Assembly (NCBI RefSeq): GCF_014646215.1 | Contig: NZ_BMNA01000002.1 | Coordinates: 664,038 to 728,037, forward strand | Reading direction: 5' to 3' | DNA from: Nakamurella endophytica | Lineage (GTDB): Bacteria > Actinomycetota > Actinomycetes > Mycobacteriales > Nakamurellaceae | DNA length: 64,000 nucleotides | Shown here: positions 35,442-48,800 of the stretch, piece after piece | Layout: each line of letters starts with the position of its first letter | Numbering within the stretch: position 1 is the stretch's first letter | Program-made: the position numbers and the translations under genes | Notes under the pieces: generated by a model | What the model was told of the DNA's origin: nothing | What the model saw: the letters and a program-made list of their open reading frames with translations, nothing else | The model's database searches: none

Positions 35442-38400
35442 TCAGATCTCGTCCGGCACGCCGGGTTCCGCCGCGCCGGTGAGCTCGGTGAGCACGGCGT
35501 CCAGCTCGTCGGTCTTGATCAAGACCTCGCGGGCCTTGGATCCCTCGCTCGGGCCGACGATGCCGCGCGTCTCCATCAGGTCCATCAGCCGCCCGGCCTT
35601 GGCGAACCCGATCCGCTGCTTGCGCTGCAGCATCGAGGTGGACCCCAGCTGCGACGTGACCACCAGGGTGATCGCCTCGACCAGGAGGTCCAGGTCCCCG
35701 CCGATGTCGGGATCGACCGCCTTGCCGGGCTCCTGCTTCGCGGTCGTGACGCCCTCGGCGTACTCGGGCTCGGCCTGTGTCTTGGCGTACTGGACGATCT
35801 CCGCGATCTCCTCGTCGGAGACGTAGGCGCCCTGGATCCGGATCGGCCTCCCGGCACCCATCGGCAGGTAGAGCCCGTCGCCCATACCGATCAGCTTCTC
35901 GGCGCCCGGCTGGTCGAGGATGACCCGGGAATCGGTCAGCGACGACGTCGCGAAGGCCAGCCGGGACGGGACGTTGGTCTTGATCAGCCCGGTGACCACG
36001 TCGACGGACGGCCGCTGGGTCGCCAGCACCAGGTGGATACCGGCGGCCCGGGCCTTCTGGGTGATCCGGACGATGGCGTCCTCGACGTCCCGCGGTGCGG
36101 TCATCATCAGGTCGGCCAGCTCGTCGATGATCCCCAGGATGTAGGGGTACGGCCGGTACACCCGCTCCGAACCCGGCGGCGTCGTGATCTCGCCGCGCTG
36201 CAGCTTGCGGTTGAAGTCGTCCACGTGGCGCACGCCGTGCGCCAGCATGTCGGCGTACCGCTGCTCCATCTCCTCGACCAGCCACGCCAGCGCCGCCGCC
36301 GCCTTCTTCGGCGCCGTGATGATCGGCGTGATCAGGTGCGGGATGCCCTCGTACGGGGTGAGCTCGACCATCTTCGGGTCGATCAGGATCATCCGGACCT
36401 CGGCCGGGGTGGCCCGCTGCAGCAGCGACACCAGCATCGAGTTGACGAACGAGGACTTGCCGGACCCGGTGGCGCCGGCCACCAGCAGGTGCGGCGTCTT
36501 GGCCAGGTTGGCCGTGACGAACCCGCCCTCGACGTCCTTGCCCAGACCGATGACCAGCGGGTGCTGGTCCGTCCGCGCGTCCGGAGCGGCGAGCACGTCG
36601 CCCAGCCGCACCATCTCGCGGTCGCTGTTGGGCACCTCGATGCCGACGGCGGACTTGCCGGGGATGGGCGCGAGCAACCGGACGTTGTCGGTGGCCACCG
36701 CATAGGCGATGTTGCGGGTGAGCCGGGTGATCGCCTCGACCTTGACGCCGGGACCCAGCTCGACCTCGTAGCGGGTGACCGTCGGGCCGCGGGTGAACCC
36801 GGTGACCGCCGCGTCGACCTTGAACTCCCCCAGCACGCCGTCGATCCGGACGATCATGTCGTCGTTCGCCGCGGACCGGCTCTTGGGCGGCGCGCCCAGC
36901 TGCAGCAGCGACGCCGGAGGCAGCTGGTAGCCGCCGTCCGCGGCCGGGTCCAGCGGCAGCTGCGCCGGGTCGGCCGCGGCGGCCGGAGTGGCGCCGGCCC
37001 GGGCCGGCCGGCGGGTGGCGGTTCCCGTCGACGGACCGCCGGCGCCGGCCGCGGGTGCGGCCCGACCGGGGGCAGCGGGGCGGTCGGCCGAGTCGGTGCG
37101 CCCGGATGCGCCCGGGCGGTCGGGCACCGGCGTCCGGTCGGGGGCCGCGGCGCGGCCGACGGGCACCGTCGGGCGGTCCGACGCCCGCGCCGTCGCGGCC
37201 CGGTCGAGCGCGAGGGTCGCCCGCTCGGCCGGATCCACGGCCGGATCGTCGAGACCGTCGACGTCCCAGCCCGCCTGGCCGTCCGCACCCTGGCGGTGGC
37301 GGGAGCTGCGCCGCAGTCGCAGCGTCGCGAGCGGGTCGTCGTCGGCGACGGACGCGACAGGATCGACGTCGTCCGTGGGACCGTACGGGTGGTCGGTGGG
37401 TCCGGGGTGCGACGGGCGGCCGTGGGCGCCTCGCCGGGGGCGCCGGGCGGCCCGGCCGTGTCCGGCACCGTCGTCCCAGGCCGCGGGCGCCTCGGAGTCG
37501 TCGCGGCCGGCCTCCCCGTCGTCCCAGTGCTCGTCCCAGCCTTCGTCCGGGGTGGGCTCGCCGCGCAGCAGGCCGATGCCGTGGCGCGCGAGCGCGGGCA
37601 CGTCCCGGATCGCCGTACCGGTGACCAGGAGCAGGCCGAACAGACCCAGCAGCACCAGCAGCAGGATCGCCGGCACCGCATGCACACCGGCGACGAGCGG
37701 CCGGCCGAGCACTGCGCCGAGCGTCCCGCCCGCCGTCTTGCGGAGCGCGATCGAGTCGTGCTGTCCCGGCTCGAGCGACAGCTGGTGCGCGACGTCGAAG
37801 ATGCCGGTCACCGACAGCACGAGCGCCGCACCGCCGAGCACCCGTCGGTTGCGGTGCCCGGTCGGACGCGGGTGCCGCATCAGGACGACGGCGGCCAGCA
37901 GCAGCAGGGCGGGCAACAGCAGCCCGGGGGTACCGACCCAGACGCGGACGGCGGAGTCCACCACCCCGCCCACCGGCCCGGCACCGTGGAACCAGGACCC
38001 GATCGCGCAGATCACGGCGAGGGCCAGCAGCAGCAGCGCGAGACCGTCCCGACGGTGGGCCGGGTCGAGGTCGCGGGCGGCGCCGGCTCCCCGGCCGACG
38101 GCGCGCACAGCTCCGCCGACGCCACGGGCGGCGAGCCGCCACAGGGCTCCGGCGGACCGGCCGAGCCCGGCGAGGGCGCGGACGGCCGGGGGCCGCTGAC
38201 CGGGCCGGCGGGCGGGCGAGGACCCGCCTCGCGGGGCCGGGCGCCGGGCAGGCGGGCGGCCGGCGGACGACCGCCCGGCGCCCCGGCCGGCGGTGGCGGT
38301 GCGACCGGCGCCGGCGGACGTGCGGGGGGCAGCAGCGCGGGTGCTCGCGTCCCGGCCCGAGGGCTGGCGCGCACCCGTCCGTGGGACGGCCGAGCGCTGC

Positions 38401-38522
38401 CCGGCGCCGGTGCGGTCGCTGCCCGAGCGGGTGGTCGCCGTGCCACCTCGACCGGAGCGGGCGCCGGCGGCGGCGCCGGTCGCCGCGCGGGCGCGCGCGC
38501 GGGGCGGAGAGGTGTCGGCCAT
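35442..38522 (-). CDS. ftsK: DNA translocase FtsK/SpoIIIE
   Basis: A 1026-residue septal DNA pump that moves chromosome ends through the closing division site. The N-terminal 90 residues are Arg/Ala/Pro-rich. Four membrane spans follow (about 110-280), then a long acidic and proline-rich linker. The RecA-like motor has Walker [10 protein letters not shown] (near 680) and Walker [10 protein letters not shown]. The C-terminal gamma winged helix ([20 protein letters not shown]) reads polarity sequences. Length and domain order are normal for actinobacteria. It ends the conserved block that in mycobacteria lies close to ribonuclease J and dapA. Confidence 0.95.
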   Translation of the reverse strand: MADTSPPRARARAATGAAAGARSGRGGTATTRSGSDRTGAGQRSAVPRTGARQPSGRDASTRAAAPRTSAGAGRTATAGRGAGRSSAGRPPARRPAPRGGSSPARRPGQRPPAVRALAGLGRSAGALWRLAARGVGGAVRAVGRGAGAARDLDPAHRRDGLALLLLALAVICAIGSWFHGAGPVGGVVDSAVRVWVGTPGLLLPALLLLAAVVLMRHPRPTGHRNRRVLGGAALVLSVTGIFDVAHQLSLEPGQHDSIALRKTAGGTLGAVLGRPLVAGVHAVPAILLLVLLGLFGLLLVTGTAIRDVPALARHGIGLLRGEPTPDEGWDEHWDDGEAGRDDSEAPAAWDDGAGHGRAARRPRRGAHGRPSHPGPTDHPYGPTDDVDPVASVADDDPLATLRLRRSSRHRQGADGQAGWDVDGLDDPAVDPAERATLALDRAATARASDRPTVPVGRAAAPDRTPVPDRPGASGRTDSADRPAAPGRAAPAAGAGGPSTGTATRRPARAGATPAAAADPAQLPLDPAADGGYQLPPASLLQLGAPPKSRSAANDDMIVRIDGVLGEFKVDAAVTGFTRGPTVTRYEVELGPGVKVEAITRLTRNIAYAVATDNVRLLAPIPGKSAVGIEVPNSDREMVRLGDVLAAPDARTDQHPLVIGLGKDVEGGFVTANLAKTPHLLVAGATGSGKSSFVNSMLVSLLQRATPAEVRMILIDPKMVELTPYEGIPHLITPIITAPKKAAAALAWLVEEMEQRYADMLAHGVRHVDDFNRKLQRGEITTPPGSERVYRPYPYILGIIDELADLMMTAPRDVEDAIVRITQKARAAGIHLVLATQRPSVDVVTGLIKTNVPSRLAFATSSLTDSRVILDQPGAEKLIGMGDGLYLPMGAGRPIRIQGAYVSDEEIAEIVQYAKTQAEPEYAEGVTTAKQEPGKAVDPDIGGDLDLLVEAITLVVTSQLGSTSMLQRKQRIGFAKAGRLMDLMETRGIVGPSEGSKAREVLIKTDELDAVLTELTGAAEPGVPDEI

Positions 38523-38674
38523 GGCTCCACGCTAGCCGCTGGGCATCAGCCGTCTCTACTGCCACACCGTCACCAGCGGTCACAGGCCGCAGCCGCTGCG
38601 CGGTGGCGGCTCGATCGCCGCTAGCGTGCGCGAGGAGGTCCGGATCCCGTGGACCGGCGGCGGCACGGAGGACC

Positions 38675-39582
38675 ATGGACGGGCGGCAACCCGACCGGCG
38701 GCGCCGGTGGATCGCCGGGCTCGCCGTGGACGTGCGCCGGGCCGGACCACCGACCGGCGCGCCGTTCGTGCTGGTTCACGGCATCGGCGTGTCGTCCCGC
38801 TACTTCCGCCGCCTGGCCGCTGTCCTGGCGCGGACGGATCCGGTCGTCACCGTGGACCTCCCCGGCTTCGGCAGCACACCGAAACCGCCTCGCGTGCTGT
38901 CCGTTCCGGAGCTGGCCGAGGTGCTCGCCGAGTGCCTGGCCGACATCAGGTGACGGACGCCGTGCTGGTCGGCCACTTGATGGGCTGCCAGATCGTCACC
39001 GCGGCGCACACCGCTCACCCGCGGCTCTCCGGGCCGCTGGTGTTGCTCAGCCCGACGGTCGACGCCGACGCCGGGTCCGCAGCCCGGCAGGCGCTGCGGC
39101 TCCTGCGGTGCACCCTGCAGGAGCCTGTCCGGGGAGTGCTCGTCGTGGTCACCGACTACCTCCGGTTCGGCGTGCGGCGGTACCTGCGGACGTCGACATC
39201 GATGCTGGACGACCACGTCGAAAACCGCATCGGACGGTGCCGGACCTCGGTGACCCTGGTGCGCGGCGAGCACGACGCCGTCGCCCCGCGCCGGTGGCTC
39301 GACGAGCTGTCCGCGCGCACCCCCGGATCCGATGTCGTGGAGATCGCCGGCGCCGCCCACCTCGTCCAGTGGGCCCGACCGGAGGACGTCGGCAGGGTCT
39401 GTCGCGGGGTCCGCGGCCGCCCCGAGGACGCCGCCGCCGGCGAGGAACCCGACCAGCACACACATCTCGGACGGCTGCGCGACCGTCCCCCGGGCGGGCG
39501 GGCCCGCAGGCTGCCCGAGGCGCCCGGCCGGCCGTCCCCACCAAGTGGGCACCGTGCCGGTTCACGACCCGCACAATCGTGA
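38675..39582 (+). pseudogene. Alpha/beta hydrolase gene, frameshifted and lacking its nucleophile
   Basis: Residues 1-92 (38675-38953) match the start of an alpha/beta hydrolase: oxyanion motif VLVHGIGVSSRYF, then VVTVDLPGFGSTPKP. It stops at TGA 38951-38953. The rest continues in the next frame from GTG 38950: DAVLVGHLMGCQ (the nucleophile elbow, where GHSMG is expected), then RGEHDAVAP (acid) and GAAHLVQW (His). So the serine is now Leu (TTG, one change from TCG) and the frame is broken at the same place. Two lesions at the active site argue for decay rather than one sequencing error. GGAGG precedes the ATG. Confidence 0.7.
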
Positions 39583-39637
39583 GCGCAGCTCACGGATGTC
39601 GGTCATGACGCGCATTCGGTGCAGCGACGCGAGCCAG

Positions 39638-39785
39638 TGTCCACATTCGATTCTTGTTGTGGGACAGGCTTTCTCCCGCGGCTGCCGGCCGCCACACTCC
39701 CCTATTCGTGGGGTAGGACCAACGCTTGAACGTTGGACGACAACCAACGGAGAAACCCCCTAGGACGGTGACGTGCGGACGTTGG
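39638..39785 (+). promoter_or_regulatory. Repeat-rich regulatory region before the giant gene
   Basis: An imperfect inverted repeat TGTCCACA (39638-39645) / TGTGGGACA (39658-39666) is followed by four copies of one six-base word in both orientations. These are CCAACG at 39719-39724, CGTTGG at 39731-39736, CCAACG at 39744-39749 and CGTTGG at 39780-39785. The first two form a palindrome with a six-base gap. This looks like a multi-site operator; the regulator is unknown. A long leader precedes the chosen start, and no known riboswitch was recognised. Confidence 0.45.
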
Positions 39786-39851
39786 TCGGCGCTGTGTCCT
39801 GACTGTGCACATTGCTGCCCGTGTGTGCGTCCGTCCGACCCTGGGGGTCCA

Positions 39852-42800
39852 GTGTTCCGTTCTTCTCGTGCCGGCCGTCGAAGCCTCGGCACTGCGGCGA
39901 TCGTGGTGTTCCTGTCCGCGGCGCTGGCCATACCGCAGTCGCTGCTGGGGGTGTCGAGCGTCGCCGCCGCGGCGGAGCCGACGCCGGCGCTCAGCGCCAA
40001 GATCAGTTTCCAGCCTGATGCGACCGCGAACCCGTCCGGTTTCACCAAGGACATCGGTGCTGCCTACAGCGACGGAACCGGTATGGGGTGGGTCCGACAG
40101 GACAGCCTCGCCACCGCGACCCACGTGCCCTACGCGGTCACGCTGAACACCCGGGACCGGAACGTCTGTACCGCGCTGCCTCTGCAGCAGCGGACCTTCA
40201 TCCACATGCAGGCCCCCACCACGACCAGCACGAACGACGCCACGCCGGTGGCGTGGGAGTACAAGCTGGCGAACGGGCAGTACCAGGTCACCGTGGGCAT
40301 CGGTGACCCGAACAAGGGCAACGACCCCGAGAAGCACGTGATCAACGTCGAGGGCGTCCGGGCGATCGACGAGTACCCGGCCTCCACCGTCGCCTCGTGC
40401 ACCGCGACCACCACGACCACCGGGTTCAACCGGCTCAAGACCAACACCGTCTGGGCCACCGTCACCGACGGCAAGCTGACCGTCGACGCAATCGGCGGCT
40501 CCAACACCAAGCTGGCCTTCGTCACCATCGACTCAGTGCCGGTCACCGGCCTCACCGCGACCCCGGGCGCCTCGTCGATCGCGCTGGACTGGGACGACGT
40601 CGCGGGCGCTACGAGCTACCGGGTCTGGCGCTCGTCGAACCTCCCGGTCGCCACCACCGGCACTCCGCTGGCCACCACGACGACCTCGGACTACACCGAC
40701 GCCACCGCCGCCAAGGGCACCGTCTACTACTACGCCGTGACGCCGGGCACCGGCACGGTGGGCGCGGTCCTGGGTGCGATGGTGGACGACGCCACGCCGA
40801 ACCGGCCGACGCTGCCGTTCAAGGCCGACTTCGCGGAGTCCCCGGGCGTCGCCCCGGCGAGCGTCACCCCGAGCGGCTGGAGCCGGGACTACGGCCAGAA
40901 CTACGCCAACACCCGCGGCTTCGGTTGGGTCGTCCCGGGCACCGCCACCCCGCTGAACCTGGTCGGCAACGGGCGCTCCCGCGTGGCCGGGACCTCGGAC
41001 CCGATCAACAGCACGCTGCACATGCAGGGCAACACCGTCCCCGGCTTCGCGAACATCGGCGAGGCGGGCGCCTGGCAGGTCGCGGTCCCGAACGGCGACT
41101 ACGACCTCGAGCTCGCCGTCGGAGACGCCAGCCCGGGCACCGACACCACCATCCACCGCATCAACGTCGAGGGCCGCAACGCGGTCGACAACTTCGCCAT
41201 CACCGGCACGCCCAGCGGCGACGCCCGGTTCAAGATCGTCAAGCTCACCGCCGTCACGGTCTCCGACGGTTTCCTGACCGTGGACGCCATCGGCGGCACC
41301 AACACCAAGATCGACTACATCACCGTCACGCCGACGCCCGCCGACCAGCCGCCGGCCGCGCCGACCGCGCTGACCGCGACCCCCGGCGACGGCTCGGTGC
41401 AGCTGTCCTGGACCGCGCCCGTCGACACGGACCTCAAGGGCTACAACGTCTACCGCTCGACCGGCGCGACCGTCGACACCACCGGAACGCCGCTGAACGG
41501 CGCCACCCCGGTCAACGACACGAAGTACACCGACGCCGCCGCGCAGAACGACACCACCTACCGCTACGCGGTCGTCGCCGTCGACAACGCCGACCAGAAG
41601 GGCCCGGCGTCCACCAGCGTCACCGCGACGCCCGACGCCGCCACCCCGACCCCGGCCACGCTGCCGCTCAAGGTCAACTTCAGCGACCAGGCCACCGTGC
41701 CCGGAACCGGTTTCACCCAGGACTACGGCCAGGCGTGGAGCAACACCCGCGGCCGCGGCTGGGTCGCGCCCGGCACGCACACCCCGCTCAACCTGGTCGG
41801 CAACGGGCGCATCCGCGCGGAGCGCACCGGTGTCACGGTGGACGTCCGGCAGCGCGGGCTGATGCACATGCAGCCCACCGACATCGCCGGAACGTTCAAC
41901 GGCGTCAAGGCCGACGGCTCCTACGAGGTCGCCGTACCGAACGGCAAGTACGTCGTCACGGTCAGCGCCGGGGACCAGCCGGGCGCCGCGAAGACGGGCT
42001 GCGCCGACCCCTGCTACGACAGCGTCCACGGCATCACCGTCGAGGGCACCAAGGCCATCGACGGCTTCCAGGCCACCGCCACCACCGAGTTCAGGACCGC
42101 GACCGTCACCGTGGACGTCGCGGACGGCCGGCTGACCGTCGACGCCACCGGCACCAACACCAAGATCAACTACCTGGACGTGGTGGCGGCCGACGTCGCG
42201 GCACCCGCGTCGCCGACCGGCCTGACCGCCACCGCCGGCGAGGGCAGGATCCAGCTGTCCTGGACCGCCGTCACCGAGGCCGACCTGGCGGGATACCAGG
42301 TGTACTCGTCCACCACCTCGCCGGTGGCGCTCACCGCGGCGAACCGGCTGACCGACGCCCCGCAGGCGGCGACCTCGTTCGCCCACACCGGGCTGGTCAA
42401 CGGCACCCAGCGCTTCTACGTGGTCACCGCGGTCGACAAGGCCGGCAACGAGTCGCCGGCCTCCGACCCCGCGGACGCCACCCCGGCCGACACCACCGCG
42501 CCGACCTCCCCGGCCGACGTCACCGCCGTCGGCGGCGTCGAGAACGTCACCGTGCGGTGGAGCGCCGTCGCCGACGCCGACCACTACGACGTCTACCGCT
42601 CCACGAGCAGCCCGGTCGCGACGACCGCGGCCAACCTGGTCACCACCACCGAGGACGCCCAGTTCGTCGACAGCGGCCGGAGCAACGGCACCGAGCTGTT
42701 CTACGTCGTGGTCGCCGTGGACGAGGCCGGCAACGCCTCGCCCGCCTCGGACGAGGTCAACGCCACCCCGACCGCCGCGCCCGACGTCACCGCCCCCGCC

Positions 42801-45800
42801 GCGCCGGCCGGCGTGTCCGCCGCCGCGGGCGACAACAAGGTCACGCTGACCTGGACCGCCAACGACGAGCAGGACCTGGCGGGCTACAAGGTCTACCGCT
42901 CCGCGGTCGCGGGCGGCAGCCGCACGCTGCTGACCCAGACGGCCGTCACCGCCGCCACCTTCGTCGACAGCACCGCCGCCAACGCGACGCGGTACTACTA
43001 CGTCGTCTCCGCGGTCGACCTGGTCGGCAACGAGTCCGCGGTGTCCGCCGAGGTCACCGCGCAGCCGGTCGACACCACGGCCCCGGCCGTGCCCACCGGC
43101 GTCGTCGCCACCGCGGGCGTCAACAGCATCACCGTCCGCTGGAACGCCAACACCGAAGCCGACCTGCGCGGCTACCGGATCTACCGCTCCGACACCGCGA
43201 CCGTCGCCCTCGACGAGGACCACCTGGTGGGCCTGGTGCTCAAGAGCGGCGGCCGCACGTTCCTGGACTCCGACAAGGAGCCCGGCCAGAGGTACTACTA
43301 CGTCGTCACCGCCGAGGACACCCTGCGCAACCAGTCGGCCGCCTCCGCGGTCGTCAGCGCCGCCGCGACGGCCGCTCCGGACACCACGGCGCCCGACGCC
43401 GTGACCGGACTGACCGCCACCGTCGCGGACCCCGCGGTGAACCTGGCGTGGACCGCCGGCACGGCCGCCGATCTGGCCGGCTACAACGTGTACCGGTCGT
43501 CCACGGCCGGCGGCAGCCGCGTCAAGCTGACCAACGCGCTGCTCACCGGCACGTCCTTCACCGACGGCACCGCCGTCCCGGGCACGACGGTGTTCTACGT
43601 CGTCACCGCCGTCGACAAGTCCAACAACGAGTCGGCCGTCTCCAACGAGGTCTCGGCGACCCTGGCCGCCCCGGCCGGCGTCAACGCCAAGATCAGCTTC
43701 CAGACCGACGCCGCGCCCGTCCCGACCGGCTACACCAAGGACACCGGCGCCGCCTACACCGCGGCCCGCGGCTTCGGCTGGATCCGGCAGGACTCGCTGG
43801 GCGACGCCACCCGCACCCCGCTCGACCTGTCGGCGAACACCCGGCTGCGCACCCGCACCGGCATCGACGCCCGGCAGAACAACATGATCCACATGCAGTA
43901 CGGCGACATCGTGCCGACGCCGACCACCAACGGGAACCTCACGCCGGGCGCCTGGGAGTACGGCCTGCCCAACGGCCGGTACAAGGTCACCGTCAGCGTC
44001 GGTGACCAGCCGGGCGCCGCCAAGACCGGTTGCGCCGCACCGTGCTACGACAGCCAGCACAGCGTCCGCGCCGAGGGCGTCACGGCCATCGACCGGTTCC
44101 AGGCCACCGCCACCACCGAGTACCGGACGGCCACGGTCACCGTCGACGTCACCGACGGCAAGCTGACCGTCGACGCGCTGGGCGGCACCAACACCAAGCT
44201 GAACTACGTCGAGATCGCCAGCGCTGGCCCGGTCGCTCCGGACACCACCGCGCCCGCCGCTCCCGGTTCCGTCACCGGCTCCGCCGGCGACAACGCCGCG
44301 ACGCTGACCTGGAACGCGCCCGCCGACACGGACGTGGCCGGGTACAACGTCTACCGCTCCACCGGCAGCACCGTGCCCGTGTCCGCGGACAGCAAGGTCA
44401 ACAGCTCGCTGCTGACCGGCGCCAGCTACACGGACGTCACCGCGTCCAACGGCACCACCTACCGCTACGTGGTCACCGCGGTCGACCAGTCCGGCAACGA
44501 GTCCGCCGCGTCCGCGGCCGTCGCCGTCACGCCGACCGCCCAGGCCGCCTCGGACGTCGCGATCAAGGTCAACTTCGCCGACGCCGCCACCGCTCCCCCG
44601 GCGGGCTACCTGACCGACTTCGGCCAGGCCTTCGGCCCCCGGACCGGAGCCAACCAGGGCACCGGCAACAGCTACGGCTGGATCGACCTGGACACCGGCG
44701 CTCCGGTGTCGCTGGAGGGCAACGGACGCAACCGCAACACCGCGTCGCCGTCGGCGAACCAGCCCGACCTGCGGCTCGCCACGCTGATGCACATGCAGCT
44801 GGCCGCCACGGTGACCACCGGTGTGCACACCCCTGCCAAGTGGGAGATCGCCGTGCCCAACGGCGCCTACACGGTGACGGTCGCCGTCGGCGACGCCGGC
44901 CCGACCGTGGACAGCACCCACTGGATCAACATCGAGAACCAGAACGCCGTCGCCGGCTTCGTCCCGACGGCCACCAACAAGTTCGCCACCGCCACCCGGA
45001 CCGTCGTGGTCTCCGACGGCCGGCTCACCCTGAGCCCGGCCGGCGGCACCAACACCAAGGTCGACTACGTCGACATCGCCAGCTTCGACCGGGCCGGCCG
45101 GCCGTACACCACGGCGGTCACCCCGGGCAACGGCGCCGGCAACGTGGTCACCAACTCCTCGATCACCGCCGACAACTCGCTGAACCCCGTCGTCGGCGCC
45201 GTCGACGAGACCACCCTGGGCAGCGGGCACGTCACGGTGACCCGGGTGTCCGACAACCGGGCCGTCGCGGGCACCGGCGTCACCAGTGGTGGCGGCGACA
45301 CCGTGACCTTCCAGGCCGACGAGGAGCTCGACCCGAACACCCTCTACCGCTTCGAGATCACCGACGCCGTCAAGGACAAGAGCGGCCGCGCGTTCCTGCC
45401 GTTCTCCTCGGTCTTCACCACCCGCAGCGGGACCGGTGGCGGCCTGGGCAGCGTCGCGTTCACGCCGCAGGCCAGCGGTGCCTCCGCGGGCAAGAGCTAC
45501 ACGTCGGTGGTGATCGGCCCGGACGGCAAGCTCTACGCCGGCAGCATCACCGGCCAGATCTACCGCTGGACGATCAACGCCGACGGCACGCTCTCCGGTG
45601 AGGAGACGATCAACACCGTCCGCACCCACGCCAGCGCCAAGGGCTGGGAGGGTGCGCCGAACCGGACGGTGATCGGCATGGCGTTCGACCCGGCGTCCAC
45701 GCCGACGAACCCCGTCCTGTGGATCACCGACAACTACGCCTACCTGGGCTCCGACGTCCCGGACTTCACCGGCTCCATCGCCCGGCTGTCCGGCCCGAAC

Positions 45801-48800
45801 CTGGAGAACTACCAGGAGGTCGTCGTCAACCTGCCGCGGTCGATCAAGGACCACGAGACCAACTCGATCGCGATCAAGGACGGCAAGCTCTACATCATGC
45901 AGGGCTCCATGAACGCCATGGGCGCCAAGGAAGGCACCTGGCGGCGGGACGAGCACCTGCTGTCGGCCGCCGTGCTGCAGCTGGACCCGGCGAAGCTGCC
46001 GGCATCCCTGCCGCTGGACGTGGCCACCCCTGACATGGCGGTCCCCGCGCGGGGCACCGCGCCGGCGCACACCGGCACGTACGACCCGTACGCGCCCGGC
46101 GTCGCCCTGACGCTGTACGCCACCGGCGTCCGCAACGGGTTCGACATCGTCGCGCACAGCAACGGGCACCTCTACACCGGCGTCAACGGCTCCGCCGCCG
46201 GCGGCGCCACCCCGGCGTCGCCGAGCCCGCTGCCCGCGATCTGCGCCACCCGGCCCGACGGCCCCTACACCGGTCCGACGGCACCCGGGATCGCCAACAA
46301 CAACCAGGCCGAGACCGACTACATCTTCGACATCCACCCGGGCAAGTACTACGGCCACCCGAATCCGCTGCGCTGCCAGTACGTCCTGAACGCCGGCAAC
46401 CCCACCAACTACACGGGGAACCCGCTGTTCAAGGTCAACCAGTACCCGCTGGGCCAGCAGGCGGACCCGAACTACGACATCGCCAACGTCTACGACGCCG
46501 GCCTGCACGCCTCGGCCAACGGCAGCATCGAGTACAAGAACACCGCCGCCTTCGGCGGAGCACTGGCCGGCAAGCTGATCGTCGTCCGGTACAGCTCCAA
46601 CCAGGAGATCGTGGCGTTCAACATCTCGGCCAGCGGTGCGGTCTCGTCCCCGGTCACCGGCATCACCGGGTTCACCGGCTTCCACCAGCCGCTGGACCTC
46701 ACCGAGGACGCCAGCAACGGCAACCTCTACGTCACCGAGCTGACCGACAACCCGGCGACCACCGGCATCAAGCTGCTCAAGCCGGTCGGCGGCGGCACCG
46801 CGGGCAAGGCCCAGGTCACCTCGCGGTTGATCTACTCCGACGTCAAGGGCGGCGCCGCCAGCGCCGCGCAGAACGTCGTGGTCAAGAACGTCGGCGGTGC
46901 GCCGCTGACGGTGACCGGCGCAAGCCTCGCCGGCACCGACGCGGCGGTCTTCGCCCGCGCCGGCGGCCCGGCCCTGCCCGCGACCGTCGCCCCCGGCGAC
47001 TCGATCAGCCTGCCGGTGACCTTCGCCCCGACCGCGGCCGGACCGCGGGTGGCGGAGCTGCAGGTGCGCACCGAAGACCCGGCCACGCCGGTGGCCAAGG
47101 CCGCCCTGCGCGGCCTGGGCACCGACGGCGAGGGCGGCTCCCTGGAGCCGTCGCTGCAGTGGATCCTCGACACCCTCGAGATCCCGGTGAACGTGGGCGA
47201 TCCGGACAAGACCAACAACGACATGCCCGCGGGCAAGGCACTCATCGGTGAGGAGGTGGCCGTGACGTCCTTCACCAAGGCGGCGTTCGACCACGCCGTC
47301 ACCGTCGAGCCGCTGTCGCTGTACGGTCCGGCCGGTCCGTCCGCCAACCCGAACGTGGTGACGGTCGGCGTGCACACCACCGGCAAGGCCACCGAGCGGA
47401 CCCCGCTCTTCCGCGGACCGAACAGCTCCAACCAGACCCTGCTGCCGGCCGTCACCACGCTCGGCGAGTACGACCTGGAGACGCCGTTCGGCTTCGACTT
47501 CACCTGGCACGGGCTGTCCGACCGCACGGCGTACAGCGAGGACTCGCTGAACACCTGGGATCCGACGAACCCGCACAAGGTGCGCGTCTACCCGTTGAAG
47601 AACGCGGACGGCTCGGTCGAGCCCAACGCGTACGTGGTCGCCCCCGAGGACGTGCTGTCCCCGGTGGACTTCCAGGACGCGGTGATCATCGTCCGGAACG
47701 TCAGGCCGGCGGTCACCACGGGCGCCGGCAAGATCGTGGCGAGCCCGTCGGAGCTGGTGTTCAGCGGCGTCCGCGGCACCGTGACGGCAACCCAGCCGGT
47801 CACCGTGACGAACAATGGCACGACCCCGCTGACCATCTCCTCGGTCACCGCGACCGGCGCCAACGCGGCGTCGTTCACGGTCACCGGCACGCCGCAGACG
47901 CTGGCCGTCGGCGCCAGCGCCACCTTCACCGCCCGGTTCAACCCGGCGGCGGGCGCGGCGGCGGGCGTGTACAGCGCGGCGATGAGCGTGGCGTCGGACG
48001 ACGCCACGCAGCCGACGCTGACGGTGGGCCTGTACGGCCTGGCGACCACCGGCGAGCAGGGCAACAACGAGCCCCCGCTCAAGCAGGTGGTCGACACGCT
48101 GGGCCGGCCGATCGATGTCGGTGGCACCGCGCTGGTGCTGGGCACCAACCCGGCGCCGATCGGCGACGAGGTCATCGCGCCGCTGTTCAAGAAGGTCGGC
48201 ACCGGCCCGGTCACCATGAAGCCGGTCGCCCGGTACTCGCCGGACGAGCTGCTGCCCTTCGGCTGGTACACCGCGGAGACGGGTGACCCGGTCACCCACG
48301 AGGTGGCGACCATCGCCCTGGACAACGAGCAGACGCTCAACCCGCAGATCGTCGCCGGTGGGGCCTCGAGCTTCGACCCCGGCACCGCGTCCTTCGGGTT
48401 CTACGTCGACTCCAAGTCGTTCGGCCGCAAGACGTACACGCAGGACGGCCTGAACACGAACATCCCGCACGGGGCCCGCGTCTACCCGGCCAAGGACCGG
48501 TCCGGCAAGCTCCTGCCGTCCACGTACCTGGTCGGCTTCGAGGACGCGCAGAACGGCGACTACCAGGACTACGTCTTCGAGGTCAGCAACGTGACCCCGG
48601 CGACGTCCAACCAGCTGTCGCCGGTGGACCGGATCGACTTCCAGCCGGCCACCTCCACGGTCGCCGCCGGCTACAAGGCCGACACCGGCGCCGCCTTCTC
48701 GGCCACCACCGGCTTCGGCTGGGTGGTGCCCGGGACCAGCACCCCGCTGGACATGACGGCGCAGACCCGGGACCGGGCCGGCACCGCCGATCCCAAGCTC

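Noticed and set aside
39726..39851. Earlier start of the giant gene at 39726
   Set aside because: It would place 42 residues before a normal Sec signal peptide; the GTG at 39852 begins the signal peptide directly.
39586..39851. Riboswitch in the leader of the giant gene
   Set aside because: Conserved cores of c-di-AMP, c-di-GMP or cobalamin riboswitches were not recognised; repeats look like protein-binding half-sites.
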